64,000 nt of DNA from Rhizobium sp. Q54. GTDB lineage: Bacteria; Pseudomonadota; Alphaproteobacteria; Micropepsales; Micropepsaceae. Position numbers and translations under genes: made by a program. The DNA is taken from NCBI GenBank assembly GCA_945860165.1, contig CAMAPL010000003.1:1-64000 (forward strand), written 5' to 3'. A model generated the notes under the pieces. The model searched no databases, was not told the origin of the DNA, and saw only the letters and a list, made by a program, of their open reading frames with translations. Positions 30,501 to 38,867 of the stretch are shown piece after piece. The number at the start of each line of letters is the position of its first letter. The stretch's first letter is position 1.

Positions 30501-30921
30501 TGCGGCCGGAGTTCATATGCACAAGCGAGAACTGCACCCCGACCAGGGTGATGCGCTTGATCACGAACTCGCCCTTGAGGAAGGGCGCGGCGGCCAGATC
30601 GATGGCGGCCTTGGGTGCACTGGCCAAGATCTCGCCCCGGCGGTCATAAAGGCGGGTACCCAGCACGACCAGATTCACCCGGCCCTGGTCACGGCTCCAT
30701 TCGATGGCGGCCTGGTCATAATCCAGATTGATGCCGGGCAGCGCGTCATGGATGGCCCCGGCCAGGGTGCCCTTGAGCGGGCCCAGCGAGACGGGTCCCC
30801 AGAGCAGGCGCAGCCCGGCGCCCACCATGAAAAATACGATAGCCGCGACCAGCACGCCCGCGGTCAATGCGGCGCGACTGATGTGGTGAGCCTTTATGTA
30901 ATCGGAAAAAGGCAGCTTCAC
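27502..30921 (-). CDS. AsmA-like / DUF3971 envelope protein
   Basis: About 1,139 residues. After a short cytosolic start there is one membrane segment (LTAGVLVAAIVFFMVGAGL), followed by a very long periplasmic region of beta-rich repeats as in the YhdP/AsmA-TamB superfamily, which are thought to form hydrophobic grooves carrying phospholipids to the outer membrane. The C-terminal AsmA-type segment ends in PPAKPPAN. GTG at 30921 is preferred; a start at 31029 would add residues with no similarity. Convergent with tyrS, divergent from bcp. No lesion in 3.4 kb. Confidence 0.85.
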   Translation of the reverse strand: MKLPFSDYIKAHHISRAALTAGVLVAAIVFFMVGAGLRLLWGPVSLGPLKGTLAGAIHDALPGINLDYDQAAIEWSRDQGRVNLVVLGTRLYDRRGEILASAPKAAIDLAAAPFLKGEFVIKRITLVGVQFSLVHMNSGRIRLGTQRDNDEDDIIGRIRDVIDKRSGDASSLESFAVRDAKLSIRDEITGLHVMAPRAQMTIRSRGQVIGASFDSDVLLAGSRSHVTADLTMPPVRGPIHGNVKVRDLDLRGLGRSARMFEGVKNIPLIASASGDFTINPGAILAAANFDITASGEIPFPQMKSKALHVRALKLVGNYNGKIRHLALSSASLDAREARAVMKGAGNFILNSDGKLERVHADLSATNIALYMPGVFKDKVAYQSISLAADYLTAPRQIEVGKLAVAAQGFFLEGAGTITLNDKGAPGLVAKARIPALPVRTLLRYWPQPVAPGAREWIDENIFAGMIGPLEAQVSFTPGMLDQAILPEDTMKMTFGMKGVEGSYVDGLTHATGVSGDAVMTGDTFKASFTAGQIGSLTITKGAALIPTLHKVGTVGQFSAHIEGAMTDVMTLIDMKPLNYPTKFGIDPKQTGGVASADLLFKVPMLADLPVDDVGISVKAHVQDFAVTLGARTRITEGDVTFDIDNAHLRQVGVVNIADSRLNVDWTEDFRTQDHITTRMAVKGIMTEGGRAALNINLLRYFRGAVPITAEITGNRGSLVRADVAVDFTPATLSVPIVNLEKPPGQAATGQIVANFAPGNILSDESIRISGPVLNATGTATFNKDGDLTVLNFPSVKMGSLNDLSFQLTNTGNSNDYVLRGRSLDGSKVGRNGTNEVPGSAAAAQMRDDTPEGRFHIDAKLDRLAMRDGVAIMPFNLDLAGTGDRPSALAMSGNLAMTGARSSAIAAKLESSATGRKVTLTAGDAGLLARGFFAFESMRGGQLTAAVNLPGQASDLVNPNRPVPDFTGTLLVKNFTMVNQSMLARLFSAGSLTGLGDLMGGEGMTLDELNMPFSSRYNVISVNGARVQGAAIGASADGYIDRPKGVLALKGSLVPAYGVNSLISNVPLLGDLLASKKGEGIFGITYSMTGNSEQPVISTNPLSILTPGILRRIFEGHIPSAANAASNAQATVPPAKPPAN

Positions 30922-31063
30922 GTATGGCTTCTCGGGGGTCCAGCTTGGGATTAAGTCCAGTATTGCAACTGTTAGACTTAAAAAGGGCAAATATTCCAGT
31001 CCTTTGCCAAACGCATGCTGCGATTGCACAGACCCGTCCAGATAGGGTTAAATGGATGGGCTG

Positions 31064-31093
31064 TATGGGTTTGGGAACTTTATGGGTTTGGGA
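31064..31093 (+). repeat. 17-bp-spaced direct repeat over the bcp start
   Basis: TATGGGTTTGGGA occurs at 31064-31076 and again at 31081-31093. The second copy contains the bcp start codon. The spacing and identity suggest a tandem duplication of the translation start region, which may have created the ATG choice at 31082 versus 31052. Confidence 0.6.
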
Positions 31094-31561
31094 GCGCACG
31101 GCTTGTCGGCAGGGGATCGGGCACCGGCCTTCAAAATCGCCACGGATGGGGGCGAAACTGTCTCTTCAGCCAGCCTGAAGGGATCGCCCTATATCGTCTA
31201 TTTCTACCCCAAGGACGATACTTCGGGCTGCACTAAGGAAGCGATCGCCTTCTCGGCCGCCCTGCCAAAACTCTGCAAGCTGGGAATCGAAGTGCTCGGC
31301 GTCTCGAGGGACAGCGTGGAAGCCCACGCCAAGTTTCGCAAAAAACACAAACTGAAGATCGCGCTGGGCTCCGATCCGGAAACGAAAATGGCCGGCGATT
31401 GGGGCGTTTGGGTCGAGAAAAGCCTCTATGGCCGCAAGTATATGGGGCTGGAACGCGCCACTTTCCTGGTTAATGCCAAGGGCGTAATCGACACGGCATG
31501 GCACAAGGTCAAGGTGCACGGCCATGTCGAGGCCGTGCTGGAAGCCGCGAAAATCCTATGA
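31082..31561 (+). CDS. bcp: Peroxiredoxin of the BCP type
   Basis: 159 residues. The peroxidatic cysteine is C50 in PKDDTSGCTKEA. In many BCPs a resolving cysteine follows five residues later (TPGCTVQAC); here the position is Ile. The only other cysteine is C65 (LPKLCKLG), 15 residues on, so the recycling route is either 1-Cys with an external thiol or an unusual disulfide. GTNAKGVIDT-like strand and YMGLERATFLV complete the thioredoxin fold. ATG at 31082 gives the family-typical beginning (AGDRAPAF). The stop overlaps the next ATG (ATGA). Confidence 0.9.
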   Translation: MGLGAHGLSAGDRAPAFKIATDGGETVSSASLKGSPYIVYFYPKDDTSGCTKEAIAFSAALPKLCKLGIEVLGVSRDSVEAHAKFRKKHKLKIALGSDPETKMAGDWGVWVEKSLYGRKYMGLERATFLVNAKGVIDTAWHKVKVHGHVEAVLEAAKIL

Positions 31562-33144
31562 AAACGCCATTCCGCCGCACATCCGCGCAGCGGTTAACCT
31601 CACGCTCCTTTTTCTGGAACAGACGGTTGCTTGATCCGAACCAACAGGGTGAAATGGCACCCAGTGGCGACATGGGCGGCAAGTCCCGAAAGAATTCTGA
31701 AATGACAGCGACGCTCCTGGAACGCGTCTGGGCCTGGATTCATGAAACCTTCCCGGAGCGCCAGATTTATATCCGCAGTGATGGGCGGGTGCAGTTCTTT
31801 ACGTTCGGCCCATCGCTTCAGGCGACGCTGGCCGGTCTGACCCTGATCTTCCTGGGCTGGGTGGCTTTCGCCACCGTCAATGTGATTTTCAAGGATCGCA
31901 TTATCGCCGCCAAGGATCACCGCTATCAGCAGATGCAGGCGGCGTATGAAAACCGCGTCGCCGACCTGCAGGTGTCTTATGATGAACTGAACGGCGCGCT
32001 GGTCGGGGCCGAGGACCGCTTCAAGGCCATCGCCGATGGACTCCAGGCCAAGCAGAACGTCATCGCCGGATTTCTCAATCGCGCCAGCCAGGTGCAGGAC
32101 AGAATCGGCGGCCGCAAGACCGCAACGCCCTTGCCACAGGTTTCACCGGGCACCGCGCCTGCCGACCATGCCATCGCCAACAGCCCGGATGTGGAAGCGT
32201 CGGCCGATTTTCGGGTTGATGACGGTGGCTCGTCCCAGCTGACCATGATGCCTGGTCAGGCCAGCCCCCAGCCGCGCACCGCCCGCCCCGTCAAATCCAG
32301 CTCCCTGGGCAAGGCGATGCAGCGCGTCACCACCCTGTTTCAGAACGTCAGCGCCCAGCTGCACATGACCGCCGCCGCGCAGCCTAGGCGTGATGTTCCG
32401 GCGGCTTACGCTCAGCACCCGGCGCTGCGCGCTTTGTCCGAGCAGACCGGCCGTCTGGCGCGCATCGGGCGCGACGAGAATTTTCTGATGGCCAAAACCG
32501 AAGGCGCCCTAGGCCAGGGCGTCGGCATGCTGTGGGGTGTGATACGCCGTACCGGCATCAATCCCGACGCCTTCGCCCGCCGGATTGCCGGCGCCGAGGG
32601 CGTGGGCGGCCCCGACATTCCGCTCGACCAAGTGCGCATCGAAGGCATTTCTGATCCCGCCTTCACCAAGGCCTATCTCAGCGCCGCCGCGGTGCTGGAC
32701 GAACTCAACACGCTCTCGGCGGCGCTGGATCATGTCCCCCTGTCGATGCCGGTCAATGCCGCCAGCTTCGACCACAGCAGCGGCTTCGGCGCGCGCGTCG
32801 ATCCCTTCACCCGCCGTTACGCCTTCCATCCCGGCATTGATTTCGCCGGCCCCTGGGGCTCCGCGGTGCGCGCCACCGCGCCGGGAAAAATCACCTTCGC
32901 CGGCTATCGCGGCGGTTACGGCAACATGGTGGAAATCGACCATGGCTATGGCCTCCACACCCGCTATGGCCACTTGTCCCAGATCACCGTGCGCAAGGGC
33001 GCCACGATCGACAAGGGCAGCAATGTTGGCCGGGTCGGCTCAACCGGCCGCAGCACCGGACCGCATATCCATTACGAAGTCCTGCATGACAATGTCGTGA
33101 AAAATCCCAACAACTTCGTCGAGGCTGGCCGCAATGTTCTCTAG
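31558..33144 (+). CDS. M23 family metallopeptidase, membrane anchored
   Basis: 528 residues with a basic N-terminus, one membrane segment (ATLAGLTLIFLGWVAFATV), a coiled-coil stretch (residues about 120-180), a variable proline-rich linker and a C-terminal LytM/M23 domain: HPGIDFAGPWGSAVRATAPG, NMVEIDHGYGLHTRYGHLS and GPHIHYEV supply the zinc ligands H-D and HxH, so it should be an active DD-endopeptidase. It overlaps bcp by 4 bp and the following bactofilin by 11 bp, which indicates coupled translation; M23-bactofilin pairs (for example LmdC-bactofilin) act together in cell shape. Confidence 0.92.
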   Translation: MKTPFRRTSAQRLTSRSFFWNRRLLDPNQQGEMAPSGDMGGKSRKNSEMTATLLERVWAWIHETFPERQIYIRSDGRVQFFTFGPSLQATLAGLTLIFLGWVAFATVNVIFKDRIIAAKDHRYQQMQAAYENRVADLQVSYDELNGALVGAEDRFKAIADGLQAKQNVIAGFLNRASQVQDRIGGRKTATPLPQVSPGTAPADHAIANSPDVEASADFRVDDGGSSQLTMMPGQASPQPRTARPVKSSSLGKAMQRVTTLFQNVSAQLHMTAAAQPRRDVPAAYAQHPALRALSEQTGRLARIGRDENFLMAKTEGALGQGVGMLWGVIRRTGINPDAFARRIAGAEGVGGPDIPLDQVRIEGISDPAFTKAYLSAAAVLDELNTLSAALDHVPLSMPVNAASFDHSSGFGARVDPFTRRYAFHPGIDFAGPWGSAVRATAPGKITFAGYRGGYGNMVEIDHGYGLHTRYGHLSQITVRKGATIDKGSNVGRVGSTGRSTGPHIHYEVLHDNVVKNPNNFVEAGRNVL

Positions 33145-33634
33145 CAAAAGCAAAGACAGCATCCCCGCGCCCCAGCCCATGGCCGCGGTTCCGGCGAGCG
33201 CCCCCAAGCGCCCGCGCCAGCTTTCCGCGCCGTCCATCATCAGCGCCGACATGGTGATCAACGGCACCCTGGTTTCGACCGGCGACGTACAGATCGATGG
33301 CCGCGTCGAAGGCGATGTGCGCAGCGTCGGGTTAGTGATCGGCGACAAGGCCGAAATCCATGGCGAGATATTTTCCGAGGACGTGACCGTGCGCGGCAAG
33401 GTGATGGGCCGCATTCGCGCCCGCAAGGTCCTGCTGGCCGCAAGCAGCCATGTCGAAGGCGACATCCTGCACGAGGCTTTTGCGGTGGAATCGGGTGCCT
33501 TCTTCGAAGGCAATTGCCGCCATTCCGACAACCCGCTTGGGGACGTGCAGCGCCAGGCTTCCGTCCCCAGCAATGAATCGGAAAAGCTGCTGGGCGCGGC
33601 CCTGTTTGCGCCGCTCGCCCCGGTCGCCGGCTAA
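33134..33634 (+). CDS. Bactofilin
   Basis: 166 residues. The central right-handed beta-helix (about residues 38-125) shows the regular bactofilin pattern: ISADMVINGTLVSTGDVQIDG, RVEGDVRS and GKVMGRIRARKVLL. Unstructured proline-rich N- and C-terminal tails flank it, as usual. Bactofilins polymerise without nucleotide and localise cell-wall enzymes; the adjacent upstream M23 peptidase is the likely partner. Its start overlaps that gene by 11 bp. Confidence 0.94.
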   Translation: MFSSKSKDSIPAPQPMAAVPASAPKRPRQLSAPSIISADMVINGTLVSTGDVQIDGRVEGDVRSVGLVIGDKAEIHGEIFSEDVTVRGKVMGRIRARKVLLAASSHVEGDILHEAFAVESGAFFEGNCRHSDNPLGDVQRQASVPSNESEKLLGAALFAPLAPVAG

Positions 33635-33656
33635 GCGCGTCCCCTAAAAGACCGAT

Positions 33657-34788
33657 CTATTCGAGGTCTTCGACCTTTTCACGCGGTTTGCCGCCAACCT
33701 CCTGCGCGAGCGCCGCGGCCATGAAGGGATCAAGATCGCCGTCCAGCACATCGCCGGGCGCACGGCTTTCCACCCCGGTGCGCAGGTCCTTCACCAGCTG
33801 ATAGGGCTGCAGGACATAGGAGCGGATCTGATGGCCCCAGCCGATCTCCTTTTTCTCGCCCACAAAAGCGCCGGTTTCAGCCTTCTTGCGCTGCAATTCG
33901 ATTTCATATAACCGCGCCTTAAGCATGTCCCAGCAGATCGCGCGGTTCTGGTGCTGCGAACGCTCTGACTGGCTGGCGACCGCGATGCTGGTGGGAAGAT
34001 GGGTGATGCGCACCGCGCTTTCGGTCTTGTTGACGTGCTGGCCGCCCGCGCCGCTGGCGCGATAGACGTCGATCCGCACATCTTTTTCCGCAATCTCGAT
34101 GTTGATGGACTGGTCGATCACCGGATAGACCGTCACCGATGAGAAGGATGTGTGACGCCTGGCATTAGAGTCGAATGGCGAAATCCGCACCAGCCGGTGG
34201 ACGCCAGCCTCGGTCTTCAACCAGCCATAGGCGTTCGGGCCCTTGATCAGGAGGGTGGTGGACTTGATGCCGGCGCCCTCGCCTTCGCTTTCCTCGATCA
34301 GCTGCAGCTTGTAATCGTGGCGTTCGGCCCAGCGCATGTACATGCGCAGCAGCATCGAGGCCCAGTCCTGGCTTTCGGTGCCGCCGGCCCCGGCATGGAT
34401 TTCCAGATAGGAATCGTTACCGTCCGCTTCGCCCGACAGCATGGACTCCAGCCGCATCTGTTCGGCGCGCTTGCCCAGCGCCAGCAAAGAAGTCTCTGCA
34501 TCCTTCACCATGGCGGTGTCGTTCTCGGCCTCCGCCATTTCGATCAGGGCGATGGCGTCCGCCAGCTCGTTCTCCAGCTTCTTCACGGACGACAGCGACG
34601 TTTCCAGCTTCTGGCGCTCGCGCATCAGCTTCTGCGCCGCCGTCGGGTCATTCCACAGGGAAGGGTCTTCGGCCTTGGCGTTCAGTTCGTCTAGGCGGCG
34701 ACTGGCGACATCCCAGTCAAAGATGCCTCCTCAGCAGGGCAATAGCCTGCTGGATGTCGTCGGCGGCACGGCTGATTTCAGGACGCAT
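33657..34788 (-). CDS. prfB: Peptide chain release factor 2, with programmed +1 frameshift
   Basis: Recognises UGA and UAA stops. The reading begins at ATG 34788 with 23 codons ([14 protein letters not shown]... ends LLRRHL) and meets TGA at 34717-34719 in the context AGGAGG-CAT-CTT-TGA-C. Skipping one base gives [12 protein letters not shown] and 353 residues to the stop at 33657, about 376 in total. The GGQ loop reads [14 protein letters not shown], and the anticodon-like tripeptide is HLPTSIA-region (SPF at RISPFDSN). It lies downstream of PBP1A on the same strand. The alternative start at 34625 is only the shifted frame. Confidence 0.96.
34716..34731 (-). promoter_or_regulatory. prfB programmed +1 frameshift site
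   Basis: AGGAGGCATCTTTGAC on the minus strand. A Shine-Dalgarno-like AGGAGG sits exactly 3 bases before CTT, then TGA followed by C, matching the E. coli AGGGGG-TAT-CTT-TGA-C layout. When RF2 is scarce the ribosome slips at CUU to UUU and reads GAC, completing RF2. The site is a self-regulating switch. Confidence 0.95.
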
Positions 34789-34908
34789 GGCGGCGATATA
34801 AAGGAGATCAGATCGTAAGGTAAAGCTGTTTCGACACCGCTTTCGCTGGCCCACCGGACCTGCTCACACGCTTAGCGTGACGCGACGAAACTCCGCGCAC
34901 GGGCAGCT

Positions 34909-37359
34909 TTAATAAAGGCCGCCTGTGCCCTCGCCCACCGAGGCGGGCGGCGGCTGGTTCGGCGAAGTGGGCGGCCCGGCCGCGTAATCCTCGCCCAGAA
35001 CAGACGGGCCGTCGCCCGGCCCGGCGCCCGCCTTGAAGGCTTCCATGATGGCGCCTGGGGTGCCGGCAGCCACAGGCATGCCGCTGCGATGGTCAACCGA
35101 TATCAATTCGATGCCTGGCGCGACGCGGAACGGCGTTGCGGGTGCGTCGGCCAGGGCGCCTTTCATGAAATCGCGGAAGATCGGCGCGGCGACAGTGCTG
35201 CCCTGCTCGTGCGCACCCAGGGTACGCGGATTGTCAAAGCCTACGAACACGCCCGCCACGAGATCCGGTGAGAAACCCACGAACCAGACGTCCTTGGCGT
35301 CGGAGGAGGTGCCGGTCTTGCCCGCCAGGGGGGTGGGAATCTGCGCCCCGACCGAATAAGCTGCCGTTCCGCGCTGGACAACGCCCTGCAGCATCGAGAC
35401 GATCTGATAGGCGGTGCGTGTATCGATGATCTGCTCGCGCGTGTCGGTCAGCAGTGGCTCCTGCTGGCCGCGCCAGGCGCTATCATTGCAGCCTTCGCAT
35501 TTTCGCGTGTCGTGCCGCCAGATGGTCTTGCCATTGCGATCCTGGATGCGGTCCACCAGCGACGGCACCACCTTCTTGCCGCCATTGACGAATTCGGCAT
35601 AGCCCGCGGCCATCCTCAGCAGCGTGGTTTCATAGGAGCCCAGCGAATTGGCCAGCAACGGCGGCAGCTTGTCATAGACGCCAAAGCGGATGGCATAGGG
35701 CACCACCTTGTTCATGCCGACCTGGGACGCCAGCCGCACCGTCATGACGTTGCGCGATAATTCCAGGCCTCGGCGCAAGGTGGTTTCGCCAAGATACTCG
35801 CCCACTTCGAAATTGTTAGGACGCCAGACGGGAAGCCCAGGGCCTTGGTCCATCTCAAAGGGTGCGTCCAGCACCTTGGTCGAGGGCGTGTAACCATTGT
35901 CTAGCGCGGCAGCATACACGAAGGGCTTGAAGGACGAACCTGGCTGGCGCTTGGCCTGCATGGCGCGGTCGAATTGCGATGAGGCGTAAGAAAATCCGCC
36001 CGACATCGCTAGGACGCGCCCGCTATGGGGATCCATCGCCACGATGGCGCCATTGATCTCCGGCACCTGGCGCAAGCCGAACTCACCGAGCTTGGCCGGT
36101 GCAGGCTGGACTTCGACATAGAAAACATCGCCCAGCTTTAGGACCTGCTGTGGTGTGGTTGGGGCCGGCCCCCAACTTGCCCCCGGCAACTGGCGCCGCG
36201 CCCACCTGTAGCCGTCATAGGTCAGCGTGCCAGTGGTGCCGTCCGCGAACCCGATGCGGACATGCTTGCCCAGATAATCCAGCGCCACCGCCAGCCGCCA
36301 GGTTTCGATGCCCGATTCATTGTGCAGCGCCGCCAGATCCTTTTTCCAGGCCGCAAGATCGACTTGTTTCTTGGCACCGCGCCAGCCATGGCGGCGGTCA
36401 TAGCGCACCAGCCCGGAGCGCAACGCATTGACGGCATAGTTCTGCAGCCTTGTGTCCAGCGAGGCGCGCACCTGAAGGCCGCTGTCATACAGGCCTTCCG
36501 CCTTGTAGCGGCCGATCAGAAGCCGGCGCACTTCCTCGACATAATAATCCACGTCGGCGGCCTGGCTGCCCAGGGCGCGGGTCTGGGTCACCAGCGGTTC
36601 AGCCTTGGCGCTCGCGGCCTGTTCGTCGGTGATATAGCCATTGTCGGCCATCTGGGAGATTACCCAGTTGCGCCGCTCCACTGCGGCCTTGGGATAGCGG
36701 CGCGGATCGTAATTGGCCGGCCCCTTGGGCAGCGCCGCCAGGAAGGCGACTTCGGCGATTCCCAGCTCGTCGAGTGACTTGCCGAAATAATTCAGCGTGG
36801 CGGCCCCGATGCCGTAGCAGTTCTGGCCGAGATAGATTTCGTTCAGATACAGCTCGAGCACTTTTTCCTTGGGATAGGTGGCGTCGATGCGGACCGCCAG
36901 GATCGCCTCGCGAACCTTGCGGCTTAGCTTAACCTCGGAATTGAGCAGGAAGTTTCGCGCCACCTGCTGGGTGATTGTGGAGGCGCCCTGCGGGCGGCGG
37001 CTCTGCAGCACAAGCCCGACATCCTTGATCGCGGCGCGCAGGATGCCGGACGGATCGATGCCGGGATGGCTGTAGAAGTTGCGGTCTTCGGCGCTGGTGA
37101 AGGCTTCCTTGACCAGCTTGGGAATGAAGGTGGCGGGAATGAAGATGCGCCGCTCGCGCGCATACTCGCCCAGTACGGTGCCGTTACCGGCATAGACGCG
37201 GGTGGTGATGGGCGGGGTGTAATCCTGCAGCGTCTGCACGCTGGGCAGATCGCGGGTGATGGTTACCAGATAGATCGCCAGCGCACCGATCGCCAATACG
37301 ACCAGCGCGGCGGCGGTGAGGCCAAGCCATTTCAAAAGACGGACAACGAGGTTCTGCAT
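34909..37359 (-). CDS. mrcA: Penicillin-binding protein 1A
   Basis: Bifunctional class A PBP of 816 residues. After an N-terminal membrane anchor (about 5-32), the glycosyltransferase domain has EDRNFYSHPGIDPSGI and QGASTITQQVARNF (catalytic Glu in the first). The transpeptidase shows S475 in SSFKPF, SRN (ELSRNVMT) and KTG in AGKTGTSSD. Proline/glycine-rich tail at the C-terminus. ATG at 37359 starts the anchor; the longer frame upstream to 37500 lies in the amiC end. It lies between amiC and prfB, a neighbourhood familiar from alphaproteobacteria. Confidence 0.95.
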   Translation of the reverse strand: MQNLVVRLLKWLGLTAAALVVLAIGALAIYLVTITRDLPSVQTLQDYTPPITTRVYAGNGTVLGEYARERRIFIPATFIPKLVKEAFTSAEDRNFYSHPGIDPSGILRAAIKDVGLVLQSRRPQGASTITQQVARNFLLNSEVKLSRKVREAILAVRIDATYPKEKVLELYLNEIYLGQNCYGIGAATLNYFGKSLDELGIAEVAFLAALPKGPANYDPRRYPKAAVERRNWVISQMADNGYITDEQAASAKAEPLVTQTRALGSQAADVDYYVEEVRRLLIGRYKAEGLYDSGLQVRASLDTRLQNYAVNALRSGLVRYDRRHGWRGAKKQVDLAAWKKDLAALHNESGIETWRLAVALDYLGKHVRIGFADGTTGTLTYDGYRWARRQLPGASWGPAPTTPQQVLKLGDVFYVEVQPAPAKLGEFGLRQVPEINGAIVAMDPHSGRVLAMSGGFSYASSQFDRAMQAKRQPGSSFKPFVYAAALDNGYTPSTKVLDAPFEMDQGPGLPVWRPNNFEVGEYLGETTLRRGLELSRNVMTVRLASQVGMNKVVPYAIRFGVYDKLPPLLANSLGSYETTLLRMAAGYAEFVNGGKKVVPSLVDRIQDRNGKTIWRHDTRKCEGCNDSAWRGQQEPLLTDTREQIIDTRTAYQIVSMLQGVVQRGTAAYSVGAQIPTPLAGKTGTSSDAKDVWFVGFSPDLVAGVFVGFDNPRTLGAHEQGSTVAAPIFRDFMKGALADAPATPFRVAPGIELISVDHRSGMPVAAGTPGAIMEAFKAGAGPGDGPSVLGEDYAAGPPTSPNQPPPASVGEGTGGLY

Positions 37360-37436
37360 GGGGCAATCGGATTCATAAAGGTCGGACAGGGGCTTGGGAA
37401 GGGTTGTGGTATTGCTGGAATGCCACCTTTGGCGCT

Positions 37437-38774
37437 CTATTTTGACGCAAATTGGGCGTCGATGGCGTCGGCGATAGCCTCGGCCACCTGGGCGCGCCAT
37501 TTGTCGGTGTTCATCTGGCGCGCGTCATTGGCGTTGGAAAGATAGCCGAGTTCCATCAGCACCGCCGGGACATCGGGGGCGGTCAGCACCGCCAGGCTGG
37601 CGCTGCGGTGCGGCCGCCGGGCCAGAATGTCAGTGACCTGCGACAGCCGGGCGATAGCCGACGTGGCGAAACGCGAGGATTTGTTGACGGTGTCGCGCTG
37701 GGCCAGATCGATCAGGATCGGCGCCACCGGGTTGTTACTGCCCGAAAGGTCCACGCCGGCGATTACATCGGACTGATTCTCGCGCCGGGCCAGCGCCGCG
37801 GCCTCGCGGTCGGAACGGCCATCGCTCAGGGTGTAGATGGACAGCCCCGTGGTGCTGGGATCGGGATGGGCGTCGGCATGTAGGGCGATAAACAGGTCCG
37901 CCTTGTGGGTGCGGCCGATAGAGACGCGCTGGCGCAGCGGAACGAAGGTGTCGTTTTCGCGGGTCATGAACACGGTATAGCCGCGGCTGCGCAGGACCCG
38001 CATCAGCTTGAGGCCTTCCGCCAGCGCCAGGTCTTTTTCCATTAACCCGTTGACGCCCACCGTGCCGGAATCGATGCCGCCATGACCGGGATCCAGCACG
38101 ATGATCTTGCGTCCTCCGGCGCGCGCCGGCGGCGTCAGCTGCGCGGCAATCATCGCCGCCAGTTTTTCCGCATCGCTTTCGCGCTTTCTGAGGTCAGCGG
38201 GCCAGCCGGCATTGGCGTCGAACTTGGGCCGGGTCGTGGGGAAAAGATCGATCACAACCCGATAGCCGAAACCCGAAGACGGCGGGAGCACTAGGCTGTC
38301 GGACACTGACACCGGCTGGTTGAGGTCGATCACCATGCGCGAATTGCCGGCGCGGAACTGGCCGTAACGATAGGATTTGATGGCGCCGAAGCCGCTGGGA
38401 CGCGGCGGCGCGCCCAGCCGCCACGAAACTTCGGGCATGTCGATCACCACCCGGTCGGGATTGGCCAGCGCGAAGGCGCGCAGATTCACCGGGTCCGACA
38501 GTTCGATCACCAGCCGGGTCCGGTCGTCATGTTCGCCGATGCGCGCGCTCATCACGATGGGCAGCGGCCCTTGCGGCCTGGAGCCGATGGTCGGCCCGGG
38601 GCCGGGCGCCGGAACGGGTTTGGCGGGCGCGGCCGGAAGGCTTTTCCCAGGCGCATCCTGCGAGCGGCGCATCAGACGGCTGATGGCGTCATCAGCGCCC
38701 TGGGCCATCAGGACGGCGGGCGTCAGGACGGCTGCGGCGAGAAGGAACAGGAGAAGGAGAAGGAAGACGCGCAA
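37437..38774 (-). CDS. amiC: N-acetylmuramoyl-L-alanine amidase
   Basis: 445 residues. A signal peptide (FLLLLLFLLAAAVLTPAVLMAQG) is followed by a proline-rich linker, an AMIN domain (about residues 75-180, which usually targets the septum) and an Amidase_3 catalytic domain. Zinc ligands and catalytic residues appear as DPGHGGIDSG (His), GLMEKDLALA (Glu), LHADAHP (His) and VLMELGYLSN (catalytic Glu). It cleaves stem peptides during cell separation. The gene precedes PBP1A by 77 bp in the same direction. Confidence 0.93.
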   Translation of the reverse strand: MRVFLLLLLFLLAAAVLTPAVLMAQGADDAISRLMRRSQDAPGKSLPAAPAKPVPAPGPGPTIGSRPQGPLPIVMSARIGEHDDRTRLVIELSDPVNLRAFALANPDRVVIDMPEVSWRLGAPPRPSGFGAIKSYRYGQFRAGNSRMVIDLNQPVSVSDSLVLPPSSGFGYRVVIDLFPTTRPKFDANAGWPADLRKRESDAEKLAAMIAAQLTPPARAGGRKIIVLDPGHGGIDSGTVGVNGLMEKDLALAEGLKLMRVLRSRGYTVFMTRENDTFVPLRQRVSIGRTHKADLFIALHADAHPDPSTTGLSIYTLSDGRSDREAAALARRENQSDVIAGVDLSGSNNPVAPILIDLAQRDTVNKSSRFATSAIARLSQVTDILARRPHRSASLAVLTAPDVPAVLMELGYLSNANDARQMNTDKWRAQVAEAIADAIDAQFASK

Positions 38775-38867
38775 CGCTTTTTTCCGAATCTTGAAGCACG
38801 AACCCTAGCACGGCGATTTGTTTCGCTCCGGTGCTTTTGCTACTGTCGGCGCGCCAAGGGGCTAGCG

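Noticed and set aside
29506-30954. A 482-residue plus-strand frame inside the AsmA-like gene
   Set aside because: Lies wholly inside a longer gene with strong membrane and beta-rich character; the shadow frame has no family resemblance.
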